Assembly (NCBI RefSeq): GCF_900167935.1
Contig: NZ_FUYL01000013.1
Coordinates: 61,876 to 125,875 of the forward strand
DNA: 64,000 nt
Source of the DNA: Maribacter arcticus
GTDB taxonomy: Bacteria > Bacteroidota > Bacteroidia > Flavobacteriales > Flavobacteriaceae
Direction: 5' to 3'
Below the pieces are notes generated by a model. That model saw only the letters and a list, made by a program, of their open reading frames with translations. It had not been told where the DNA came from and did not search any database. The position numbers and the translations under genes were made by a program. Shown here piece after piece: positions 1-8,496 of the stretch. The stretch's first letter is position 1. Every line of letters starts with the position of its first letter.

Positions 1-1115
1 CGCAGTTTAGGAAACCAAATGGTGAATTGTATGCTGAGCAATTGTTCGGTACAATTGGGTTCGATGGAATGTCCTCTTTATTATATCACCATAATAGACC
101 TACTATGGTCAAGGAGATTGTAAAGAGTACCGATGTATCTCCTAAAATTGCGTTAGAGAGAAATATACGTTCGTTAAAACTGGTAAGTTTTAATGCTCCG
201 GCAAAAGATGATTTTTTAGAAGCTCGTGAACCTTTATTAGTAAATAGTGATATTATTATAGGAGTTGCAGCACCAAAAAAATCGCTGCGAGATTATTTTT
301 ATAAGAATACCGATGCCGATGAAATGTTGTTCATTCATAAAGGTACTGGAACTTTAAGAACTATTTTCGGACAGATTCCTTTTGAATACGGAGATTATTT
401 AATAATTCCCCGAGGAACGATTTATCAAATAGATTTTGATAGTGAAGACAATCGCATATTGTATGCCGAATCGTTTTCACCAATTTATACACCAAAACGA
501 TATCGAAATTGGTTCGGTCAGTTATTAGAGCATTCCCCATTTTGTGAGCGTGATTATAAATTACCGCAAAATTTGGAAACCTTTACCGATACCAATGAAC
601 ACTTGATTAAAGTAAAGAAGCAAGGTGTCATGCATGAAATGGTGTACATAGGGCACCCTTTTGACGTTGTGGGTTGGGATGGTTATAATTTCCCTTACGG
701 ATTTTCCATTCATAATTTTGAACCCATTACAGGGCGCATTCATCAACCACCACCAGTACATCAAACATTTGAGACGAATGCATTTGTCATATGTTCTTTT
801 GTTCCAAGGTTGTATGATTATCATCCACAGTCCATACCGGCACCATATAATCATTCGAATATAGATTCTGATGAGATGTTGTATTATGTTGATGGTGATT
901 TTATGAGTAGAAACGGCGTACAACCAGGTAATATTTCTTTACATCCGGCAGGCATACCACACGGTCCACACCCAGGCGCTGCAGAACGTAGTATCGGCGA
1001 AAAAGGGTCTGATGAGTTAGCGGTCATGATTGATACGTTTAAACCATTGATGGTGACAGAAAATGCGATGGAGTTAGATGATGGTGATTACTATAAATCT
1101 TGGTTGGATAAATAA
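1..1115 (+). CDS. hmgA: homogentisate 1,2-dioxygenase, 5' end outside window
   Basis: Cuts the ring of homogentisate to maleylacetoacetate with Fe(II) and O2, in the cytosol, in tyrosine catabolism. The frame is open from the left edge (QFRKPNGELYAEQLFGTIGF), which matches the family's N-terminal region, so the true start lies upstream and the TTG at 27 is not a start. The iron-site pattern is visible near the C-terminus: the His and Glu in PYNHSNIDSDEM and the His in GIPHGPHPG. The 362 residues counted from 27 plus the visible lead-in are near the full length for bacterial enzymes. It is followed after 69 bases by fumarylacetoacetase on the same strand, the normal pathway order. Only the missing start is uncertain. 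Confidence 0.95.
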   Translation, partial: QFRKPNGELYAEQLFGTIGFDGMSSLLYHHNRPTMVKEIVKSTDVSPKIALERNIRSLKLVSFNAPAKDDFLEAREPLLVNSDIIIGVAAPKKSLRDYFYKNTDADEMLFIHKGTGTLRTIFGQIPFEYGDYLIIPRGTIYQIDFDSEDNRILYAESFSPIYTPKRYRNWFGQLLEHSPFCERDYKLPQNLETFTDTNEHLIKVKKQGVMHEMVYIGHPFDVVGWDGYNFPYGFSIHNFEPITGRIHQPPPVHQTFETNAFVICSFVPRLYDYHPQSIPAPYNHSNIDSDEMLYYVDGDFMSRNGVQPGNISLHPAGIPHGPHPGAAERSIGEKGSDELAVMIDTFKPLMVTENAMELDDGDYYKSWLDK

Positions 1116-1184
1116 ATAAGAAAATATCATCCTGAGCGCATTAGAAGGCAAGGCGGTTAGTATAATTAATGAAACTACAAGAAT

Positions 1185-2420
1185 TTGACAACACTCAATA
1201 CATGGGTTTCAGTTCCCAAAAATTCAGATTTTTCAATTTATAATCTTCCTTTTGGAATCTTTTCAGTCGATGGTGATGAGCCAAAAGCTGGCATAGCTAT
1301 TGGCGAACAGATTGTAGATTTATCCGCTTTAGCAAATTTAGGTTTGTTGGATGTTAATACTACTTATTTTAGACAATCGACCCTCAACGATTTTATCGCT
1401 CTGGGAAAGAAAATTACCAATAAAGTGCGTTTAGATGTTCAACGATTATTGGTTTTGGATAACTCACCTTTAAAAAATCATCCTGAAGTTTTCATACCGC
1501 AGGAAGATGCGAAAATGCATCTTCCTGTGCGCATTGGCGATTATACCGATTTCTATTCTAGCATCGAGCATGCAACAAATGTGGGTAAAATGTTCCGTGA
1601 TCCAGAAAATGCCCTTTTGCCTAATTGGAGACATATTCCGGTAGGGTATCATGGTCGAGCATCATCAATTGTGGTGAGTGGTACTAATATTCACAGACCA
1701 ATGGGTCAAGTGAAGACCAATGATATGGAAACACCCGTTTTTCAAGCATCAAATCGTTTAGATTTCGAATTGGAGATGGGTTTTATAATAGGTAAAAGTA
1801 CCAAGTTGGGAGAGCGTATTTCAACCAAAAATGCCGCTGAACATATCTTCGGTTTAGTGTTGTTCAATGACTGGTCTGCACGTGATATTCAGAAATGGGA
1901 ATACGTGCCATTAGGTCCGTTTTTAGGGAAAAACTTCGCGTCTTCCATGTCTCCATGGATAGTTACTTTGGAGGCATTAGAACCTTTTAAAGTTCAAGGT
2001 CCTGAGCAACAACCAGAAGTGCTGTCCTATTTACAATATGAAGGTCAACTTAATTATGATATTCAATTGCAAGTGGGTATGTCTGCGCAAACTTCAGATG
2101 AAACTGTTATTAGCGAATCAAATTTCAAATATATGTATTGGAATATGATGCAGCAATTAGCGCACCATACGGTAAATGGGTGTAATATAAATGTCGGCGA
2201 TGTGATGGCTTCCGGTACTATTTCAGGAAAAGATGAAAGCTCTTTTGGCTCACTTTTAGAAATTTCATGGGGAGGTAAAAAGCCATTTACATTGTGCGAT
2301 GGTAGTCAGCGAACTTTTATTGAAGATAGCGATACCATCACTATGCGAGGTTTTGCAGAAAAAGAGGGAATTAAAGTAGGTTTCGGTGAAGTTTCAGGTA
2401 CCATATTATCGAGTAAATAA
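1185..2420 (+). CDS. fahA: fumarylacetoacetase
   Basis: Hydrolyses fumarylacetoacetate to fumarate and acetoacetate, the last step of tyrosine breakdown; cytosolic. About 411 residues, normal for the family. Seen motifs: DYTDFYSSIEHA (metal Asp and catalytic His), FELEMGF (two metal-binding Glu), NDWSARDIQKWEY (metal Asp) and GTISGKDESSFGS near the C-terminus. The start is TTG at 1185: an in-frame TGA lies at 1170-1172, and the ATG at 1169 is in another frame, so no upstream ATG is possible. Family members begin close to this point before the conserved W-x-VP-x-NSDF. Likely co-transcribed with hmgA upstream and the flavin reductase gene 36 bases downstream. I see no maleylacetoacetate isomerase in the window. 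Confidence 0.93.
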   Translation: MTTLNTWVSVPKNSDFSIYNLPFGIFSVDGDEPKAGIAIGEQIVDLSALANLGLLDVNTTYFRQSTLNDFIALGKKITNKVRLDVQRLLVLDNSPLKNHPEVFIPQEDAKMHLPVRIGDYTDFYSSIEHATNVGKMFRDPENALLPNWRHIPVGYHGRASSIVVSGTNIHRPMGQVKTNDMETPVFQASNRLDFELEMGFIIGKSTKLGERISTKNAAEHIFGLVLFNDWSARDIQKWEYVPLGPFLGKNFASSMSPWIVTLEALEPFKVQGPEQQPEVLSYLQYEGQLNYDIQLQVGMSAQTSDETVISESNFKYMYWNMMQQLAHHTVNGCNINVGDVMASGTISGKDESSFGSLLEISWGGKKPFTLCDGSQRTFIEDSDTITMRGFAEKEGIKVGFGEVSGTILSSK

Positions 2421-2456
2421 ATCAGATATTTTTTAAAGTAGAATAATTATACCAGC

Positions 2457-3347
2457 ATGTCAAAGAACGAGGAAATCAATTCTATAGATCCAAACAGTAT
2501 TTCACAACAAGAGCTACATGGCTATTTGTTATCTGCCGTGGCACCAAGGCCTATTTGTTTTGCCAGTACTATAGATGCGAATGGAAATGTGAATTTGAGT
2601 CCGTTCAGTTATTTTAATTTGTTTAGTGTTAATCCGCCAATCATGATATTTTCACCTTCGCGAAGAGGACGTGATAATACCACCAAACACACGTTGGAAA
2701 ATGTTCTAGAAGTAAAAGAGACGGTCATCAATATTGTAAATTATGATATGGTAGAGCAAATGTCTTTATCAAGTACCGAATATGATGAAGGTGTAAATGA
2801 GTTCGTAAAAGCTGGTTTTACGCAAGTACCTAGTGACAAAGTGAAGCCGCCAAGAGTAGGAGAAGCTCCCGTTGCATTTGAGTGTGTGGTAGATAAAGTA
2901 ATTGCATTGGGTGACGGACCAGGTGCAGGCAACTTAATATTAGCTAAAGTGGTTCAAATTCATGTAAAGAAAGCTTATTTAGATGCGGAAGGGAATTTAG
3001 ATACTCCAAAATTAGATTTAGTGGCGCGTATGGGTGGTAATTGGTATTGCAGAGCAAATGGCGATGCTTTATTCGAAATCCCTAAGCCTATTCGAACAAA
3101 AGGAATCGGAGTGGATATGTTGCCACCAGCGGTACGTAATAGCTCAATTTTAACAGGTAATAATTTAGGCCGATTAGGGAATTTAGAAGAATTACCAACG
3201 AAAGAATCAATCGAAAAAGTCGCAGAACATCCACAAGTAAAGCCCATTTTAGAAGGAACTATGAATGTATCTGAAATTCATAAGCTAGCCCAAAAATGGT
3301 TGGAAGAAGGAAAGACTGAAGATGCTTTGGCTTTGCTACATCTTTAG
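2457..3347 (+). CDS. flavin reductase-like FMN-binding protein
   Basis: 296 residues of the flavin reductase-like/flavoredoxin family (DIM6/NTAB type). The N-terminal two thirds form a split-barrel FMN-binding domain; SAVAPRPICFASTIDANGNVNLSPFSYFN is typical, the Pro-Arg-Pro stretch and the SPFS loop being flavin-site features. The C-terminal part, from about residue 215, is helical and charged. It probably reduces FMN or uses FMN in an electron-transfer step. Its place right behind hmgA and fahA suggests a role linked to aromatic catabolism, for example serving an oxygenase, but this is inference from position. No transmembrane or signal segment is seen. ATG start at 2457. Confidence 0.8.
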   Translation: MSKNEEINSIDPNSISQQELHGYLLSAVAPRPICFASTIDANGNVNLSPFSYFNLFSVNPPIMIFSPSRRGRDNTTKHTLENVLEVKETVINIVNYDMVEQMSLSSTEYDEGVNEFVKAGFTQVPSDKVKPPRVGEAPVAFECVVDKVIALGDGPGAGNLILAKVVQIHVKKAYLDAEGNLDTPKLDLVARMGGNWYCRANGDALFEIPKPIRTKGIGVDMLPPAVRNSSILTGNNLGRLGNLEELPTKESIEKVAEHPQVKPILEGTMNVSEIHKLAQKWLEEGKTEDALALLHL

Positions 3348-3399
3348 GGTCTAAATTATTTATTGAGATTCCAAATATGGATTAGTTTTCTATTCCAAA

Positions 3400-4272
3400 C
3401 TAAAGGTCATCAGGTTCTATGTGAATCAACACATGGCAGAGATTAGGAATCTCAGCCTTTAAATGATCTTGAAGTAAGTGAGCTATATCATGCCCTTTGG
3501 TTACTGAAATATCACCATCTACCATGGCATGTAAATCAATATGAAACTGCATTCCGGCTTTACGAATAAAGCATTTTTCTGTTCCTGTAACTCCAGGAAC
3601 TTCTATTGATTTTATACGAATTTCCTCTATGAGGTCATCGTAACGTTGTTCATCCATAATCTCACCAAGGGCAGGTCTCAAAATTAAATAGCTATTATAA
3701 AGAATAAAGCCTGATGCAAGTAATGCTGCCCAATCGTCTGCAGTTTCATATCCTTTACCAAAAACAACAGCAATAGAAATACCAATAAAGGCCATAACAG
3801 AAGTAATTGCATCACTTCTATGGTGCCAAGCATCCGCTTTTAGAGAAGTGCTATTAGTTTCTTCACTTTTTTTAATCACGATACGGTATGAAATTTCCTT
3901 CCATACAATTATTAAACCTAGAACGATTAATGTCCAAGTTTTTGGAACCTTATGCGGAGTCTGAATATTCTCGATGCTTTCATAGGCAATAACTGTTGCA
4001 GAAATCACCAAAAATGCTACAACCAAAAAAGTAATTATAGGTTCTATTTTACCATGACCATAAGGGTGATTTTCATCTGCTGGGCGTTCTGCATATTTGA
4101 ACCCTAGGAGCACTAAAAAGGAAGAGAAAATATCGGTTGTAGACTCAATTGCATCTGCTATAAGGGCATATGAATTACCGAAAAAACCAGCAAACCCTTT
4201 AATTAATGCTAGGACAATGTTTCCGATAATACTGAAATAAGTGGTCTTGATTGCAGTTTGTTCGATACTCAT
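3400..4272 (-). CDS. cation diffusion facilitator (CDF) family transporter
   Basis: A 290-residue inner-membrane protein that exports divalent metal ions (Zn, Fe, Mn or Co) in exchange for protons. About six transmembrane helices cover residues 1-200, followed by a cytoplasmic metal-binding domain to the end. The metal-site signatures are DAIESTTD in helix 2 (Asp-x3-Asp pattern) and DAWHHRSDAITS in helix 5 (His-x3-Asp). HPYGHGKIE between helices 2 and 3 is a family signature, and the C-terminal domain carries conserved His and Asp. Metal specificity cannot be read here. Its 3' end faces the flavin reductase gene across 52 bases. A single-gene unit, 79 bases downstream of the DUF5655 gene on the same strand. 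Confidence 0.93.
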   Translation of the reverse strand: MSIEQTAIKTTYFSIIGNIVLALIKGFAGFFGNSYALIADAIESTTDIFSSFLVLLGFKYAERPADENHPYGHGKIEPIITFLVVAFLVISATVIAYESIENIQTPHKVPKTWTLIVLGLIIVWKEISYRIVIKKSEETNSTSLKADAWHHRSDAITSVMAFIGISIAVVFGKGYETADDWAALLASGFILYNSYLILRPALGEIMDEQRYDDLIEEIRIKSIEVPGVTGTEKCFIRKAGMQFHIDLHAMVDGDISVTKGHDIAHLLQDHLKAEIPNLCHVLIHIEPDDL

Positions 4273-4351
4273 GTAGCAAAGGTAATAGTATCAGAAAGCA
4301 CAGAATATTTTTATGTGTATAAATATCAGTTTTAAGTAAAATAAACACCTA

Positions 4352-4894
4352 TTAATTTGCTTTTTGATAGGCTTCGGTAAGCCAAGCTATAAGTTCATCA
4401 TCAACTTGCTTAGCATCGGTGAGTTGAACTCTGTGCGTACACATGGTGCCAAAAGGGCCAGAAGATTCTAATCGGCCGTTTGTAGGCTTATCCTTTATTT
4501 TAAGTCCGAGGTCAATTCGGGTCTTCGTTGCAGGTTTTATAAGAGCAAATTGCGTTTTTCGTATCAAGCTGACAGTGGTCTTTTTAGGGGTGATAGTTAC
4601 GTCGTCACCGAATCTTTTTATCACTTTTAATAATGCGTTATAGATAAGGGCTAAATTTTCTTTCCCTTTGTACTGTTGCTCGACAAGGTCGTTTGGTGTG
4701 CTATTTTCCTCTTTGGATAAAGTGACTATTGTATTCGCAAAACCGTGGGTGACACCGTGTTCTTTTTTTAGAAAATTAACAGCTTCAGAGTGCTTTGTAA
4801 ATGATTTTAAGTTTAGAAGTGATTTCCACTCTTTTAAGGACTTACCCGTTTTTTTGGGCATATTGTCAATCATGGTTTTAAGTGCCTTTTCCAT
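4352..4894 (-). CDS. DUF4287 and DUF5655 domain protein
   Basis: 180 residues, cytosolic, no signal peptide. Residues about 1-65 (MPKKTGKSLKEWKSLL, then EAVNFLKKEHGVTHGFANTIV) match the DUF4287 pattern, a small helical domain. Residues about 70-178 (FALIKPATKTRIDLGLKIK, then MCTHRVQLTDAKQVDDELIAWLTEAY) match DUF5655, a small alpha/beta domain that often ends proteins of this type and may bind DNA or nucleic acid. No biochemical function is established for either. Lysine-rich, so binding to nucleic acid is possible but not shown. Lies upstream of the CDF gene on the same strand without sign of a linked role. Confidence 0.8.
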   Translation of the reverse strand: MEKALKTMIDNMPKKTGKSLKEWKSLLNLKSFTKHSEAVNFLKKEHGVTHGFANTIVTLSKEENSTPNDLVEQQYKGKENLALIYNALLKVIKRFGDDVTITPKKTTVSLIRKTQFALIKPATKTRIDLGLKIKDKPTNGRLESSGPFGTMCTHRVQLTDAKQVDDELIAWLTEAYQKAN

Positions 4895-5169
4895 TTTGTA
4901 GTTGATTTGAAATTGAACTATAATTTACAAAAATTAATAATGATTTAATTTACCCATTTGCTTATTAGCAGGTCTAATGCATTTTCAATGCTGGTTACAG
5001 AAGTATTTAATTCATAGAAAAAATAGAAAATCAATCACCAGATTATCAATCTAGCAATAAAAATCGTCCTAGCTATTTTATGAATAAAAATTAAGACGAT
5101 TAACTTATTTGGGTATACAATTATAATTATAAGTGCTTATATTAGGTAAGACAGAAATACGACCAAACT

Positions 5170-8100
5170 ATGGCATTAAAAGTTGCAATTAAACACAAGA
5201 CAAAATATATCTACGATAGAAGCATAAATCTATCTCCACACATATTTAGATTGCGGCCTGCACCACATAGTAGAACGCCCATTGAGGCGTATTCCATAAA
5301 AATAAAACCAGAGAATCATTTCTTTAACTGGCAACAAGATCCATTTGGTAATTATTTGGCGCGAATCGTATTTCCAGATAAGACCACCGAACTTTCTGTA
5401 GATGTCGAGATTATTGCAGATTTAAAAACAATTAATCCGTTCGATTTCTTTGTTGAGGAAGCAGTAGAAGAGTTTCCATTTACCTATTCTGAAGAGTTGA
5501 AAAAAGAGCTTTTACCTTATTTGGAGAAGGTAGAAAGTGGCCCGCTTTTAAAAGATTGGTTGGCGAAAATTGACATGACACCTAAGCGTAGTATTGATTT
5601 TCTAATCGGTTTGAATAGTGATTTGTACAACCATTTAAACTATACATTACGTATGGATCCTGGGGTGCAGACGTGTGAAGAAACTTTGGATAGTAAATTA
5701 GGTTCGTGTAGAGATTATGCTTGGTTATTGGTACAAACATTACGGCATTTAGGATTGGCGTCTCGGTTTGTGTCAGGGTATTTGGTACAATTGAAATCTG
5801 ATGAAAAATCATTGGACGGCCCATCTGGTCCTGAAGAGGATTTCACCGATTTACATGCTTGGGCCGAAGTGTATTTACCTGGTGCGGGATGGATTGGCTT
5901 AGACGCCACATCTGGTCTATTGGCTGGTGAAGGTCATATTCCTTTAGCATGTACACCTTCTTATGAAAGTGCAGCACCTGTTAGTGGATTTTCCGATTTT
6001 GCCGAAACTACCTTTGAGTTCGAGAATTCTGTTACACGTATTTTCGAGTCTCCACGGGTTACCAAACCCTATACAGAAGACCAATGGAAAGCCATTTATG
6101 ATTTAGGTTTTGTTGTAGAAGATGAATTACAGGCGAATGATGTAAGATTAACCATGGGTGGCGAACCAACTTTTGTTTCTGTAGATGATATGGAGTCGGG
6201 AGAGTGGAATACCGAGGCCGATGGTGAGCATAAACGTAAGCTTGCAAGTAAATTGTCTTTAAGATTAATGGATGTGTTTGGAAAAGGCGGAGTCTTACAT
6301 CATGCGCAAGGAAAATGGTACCCCGGAGAACCTTTACCACGGTGGTTAATAGGTGTTCATTGGCGTAAAGATGGAAACCCTATTTGGAGAGATCCAAAGT
6401 TACTGGCTTCTTTTGCGGAAAATTATAAACTACCCGTAAATATCACGGAAACCTTCTTAAAAACATTATCTAAATTTTTAGGAACTGACGATGATTCTGT
6501 TGCCCCTGCATACGAAGATGCTTTTTACTTTTTATGGGAAGAAGGTAAATTACCTATCGATGTAGATCCCAAAAAATACAATAAAAACGATACGCACTTA
6601 CGTCGAAAGTTGGGCGATATTTTAGAGCAAGGTATCGGTAAGGCTGTAGGCCACATATTCCCTTTAGTGAAGAAAAGTGGCAAATGGATTACCAATCCGT
6701 GGGAGTTTAGAGGAAAGCATTTATTGCTGACACCTGGTAACTCATCTATTGGGTTGCGATTACCGTTAGACTCGTTGCCAAAAAATCCAGAGATTCCTTC
6801 AGAGCCAACGGCAGAACCAGAACTTTTTGAGAAAAGGCCTGCTTTACCTGCTTATGGTGTCGACTTGCAACGAAGAAAACGAAGAAAAACAACGGCTAGA
6901 AAAAATAAAAATCAACCTTTTGTTCGTACGGCAATATGTGCTGAGGTTCGTGAAGATAAATTATACTTGTACTTACCACCTTTAGATAGCGCAGAAGACT
7001 TTCTAGATTTAGTGGCGAGTATAGAGACAACCGCTAAAAAATTAAACACTCCGATAATTTTAGAAGGTTATGAGCCACCACGCGATAACCGTTTAGAGGT
7101 GTTGAAAGTAACTCCTGATCCCGGTGTAATTGAAATAAATGTTCATCCGGCAAATAATTGGAAAGAACTTACAGATAATACGTTGACGCTTTATGCTGAA
7201 GCAAAAAAAGCACGTTTGGGTACAGAAAAATTTATGCTTGACGGCAAGCATACCGGTACTGGAGGTGGAAATCACGTTACATTAGGTGGGGTTACGCCAG
7301 CGGATAGTCCGCTACTGCGAAACCCACAATTGTTACGAAGTTTATTGACGTTTTGGCAACATCATCCTGGGTTGTCTTATTTGTTTTCGGGGGCATTTAT
7401 AGGACCAACGAGTCAAGCACCACGAGTTGACGAGACTAGATTGGAAAATCTGTATGAGCTAGAGATTGCATTTTCGCAAATACCCGACGATAAAGAAGTG
7501 CCTTTTTGGTTGACCGACCGGTTGTTCCGCCATTTACTGACCGATATTACAGGAAATACCCATAGGGCCGAATTTTGTATCGATAAATTATATTCCCCAG
7601 ATTCTTCTTCAGGTAGGTTAGGCATACTAGAACTTCGTGCATTTGATATGCCACCACATGCACAAATGAGCTTAATGCAAATGTTATTGGTGCGTACCTT
7701 GGTTTCTTGGTTTTGGAAAAAACCTTATAAACATAAGTTGGTACGTTGGGGTTCTGAACTTCATGACAAATTTTTATTAGAGCATTACGTAAAAGAAGAT
7801 ATAAAAGATATTGTAGAACAATTAAACGATGCCGGTTATCCGTTTAAGTTAGATTGGTTCGACCCGTTCTTTGAATTCCGTTTTCCATTGTATGGCATGG
7901 TAGAAATAAATGCGATGCAATTAGAACTTCGTATGGCTATAGAGCCTTGGAATGTATTGGGGGAAGAAATGACAGGGCGTGGTACTTCGCGTTATGTAGA
8001 TTCTTCCTTAGAACGTATACAAGTAAAGCTTAACAACTTCACTGTAGAAAGGTATACGTTGAGCTGTAACGGGGTAAAAGTAGACCTTAGTCCTACAGGT

Positions 8101-8496
8101 ACAAAAGGGGAGTATGTAGCAGGTGTACGCTTTAAGGCGTGGGATCCTTGGTCTGCATTGCACCCAACTATTGGTGTAGATACACCACTGGTTTTTGATA
8201 TTGTAGATGATTGGAACCAAAAATCAATAGGAGGTTGTACTTATTTTGTGGCACACCCTGGCGGACTTTCCTATGATAATTACCCTATAAATAGTCTTGA
8301 AGCCGAGTCACGAAGAATAAATAGGTTCTGGGACATTGGTTTAACACAAGATGAGGTAACACCGAAAGAATTGGTCGCTTCGACAAATTTTACCGGTAGA
8401 ATGGTAGAACCTAAGTCAGGTTCAAATACATTTGTATATAAGGAGATGCCGGTAAATCCAGAGTATCCACATGTAACCGATTTACGCAAGAAGTAA
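5170..8496 (+). CDS. transglutaminase-like protease fused to DUF2126
   Basis: 1108 residues in two parts. Residues 1-85 are the bacterial transglutaminase N-domain (HKTKYIYDRSINLSPHIFRLRP). The core follows with a full Cys180-His229-Asp245 triad (GSCRDY, DLHAWAEVY, GLDATSG), so a cysteine peptidase or acyl-transfer activity is expected. From about residue 310 to the end is DUF2126 (RLTMGGEPTF, KHTGTGGGNHVTLGG, LELRAFDMPPHAQMSL), placed by earlier comparative work among predicted amine-carboxylate ligase-type domains; this is prediction only. No signal peptide, so cytosolic. It is directly followed by an ATP-grasp/alpha-E gene and a second transglutaminase, a recurrent bacterial operon. A 7-base inverted repeat (5062-5068 with 5095-5101) lies about 70 bases upstream of the ATG; its meaning is unknown. 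Confidence 0.9.
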   Translation: MALKVAIKHKTKYIYDRSINLSPHIFRLRPAPHSRTPIEAYSIKIKPENHFFNWQQDPFGNYLARIVFPDKTTELSVDVEIIADLKTINPFDFFVEEAVEEFPFTYSEELKKELLPYLEKVESGPLLKDWLAKIDMTPKRSIDFLIGLNSDLYNHLNYTLRMDPGVQTCEETLDSKLGSCRDYAWLLVQTLRHLGLASRFVSGYLVQLKSDEKSLDGPSGPEEDFTDLHAWAEVYLPGAGWIGLDATSGLLAGEGHIPLACTPSYESAAPVSGFSDFAETTFEFENSVTRIFESPRVTKPYTEDQWKAIYDLGFVVEDELQANDVRLTMGGEPTFVSVDDMESGEWNTEADGEHKRKLASKLSLRLMDVFGKGGVLHHAQGKWYPGEPLPRWLIGVHWRKDGNPIWRDPKLLASFAENYKLPVNITETFLKTLSKFLGTDDDSVAPAYEDAFYFLWEEGKLPIDVDPKKYNKNDTHLRRKLGDILEQGIGKAVGHIFPLVKKSGKWITNPWEFRGKHLLLTPGNSSIGLRLPLDSLPKNPEIPSEPTAEPELFEKRPALPAYGVDLQRRKRRKTTARKNKNQPFVRTAICAEVREDKLYLYLPPLDSAEDFLDLVASIETTAKKLNTPIILEGYEPPRDNRLEVLKVTPDPGVIEINVHPANNWKELTDNTLTLYAEAKKARLGTEKFMLDGKHTGTGGGNHVTLGGVTPADSPLLRNPQLLRSLLTFWQHHPGLSYLFSGAFIGPTSQAPRVDETRLENLYELEIAFSQIPDDKEVPFWLTDRLFRHLLTDITGNTHRAEFCIDKLYSPDSSSGRLGILELRAFDMPPHAQMSLMQMLLVRTLVSWFWKKPYKHKLVRWGSELHDKFLLEHYVKEDIKDIVEQLNDAGYPFKLDWFDPFFEFRFPLYGMVEINAMQLELRMAIEPWNVLGEEMTGRGTSRYVDSSLERIQVKLNNFTVERYTLSCNGVKVDLSPTGTKGEYVAGVRFKAWDPWSALHPTIGVDTPLVFDIVDDWNQKSIGGCTYFVAHPGGLSYDNYPINSLEAESRRINRFWDIGLTQDEVTPKELVASTNFTGRMVEPKSGSNTFVYKEMPVNPEYPHVTDLRKK

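Noticed and set aside
561..923. Minus-strand frame inside hmgA
   Set aside because: Shadow of a well-identified gene with no family features.
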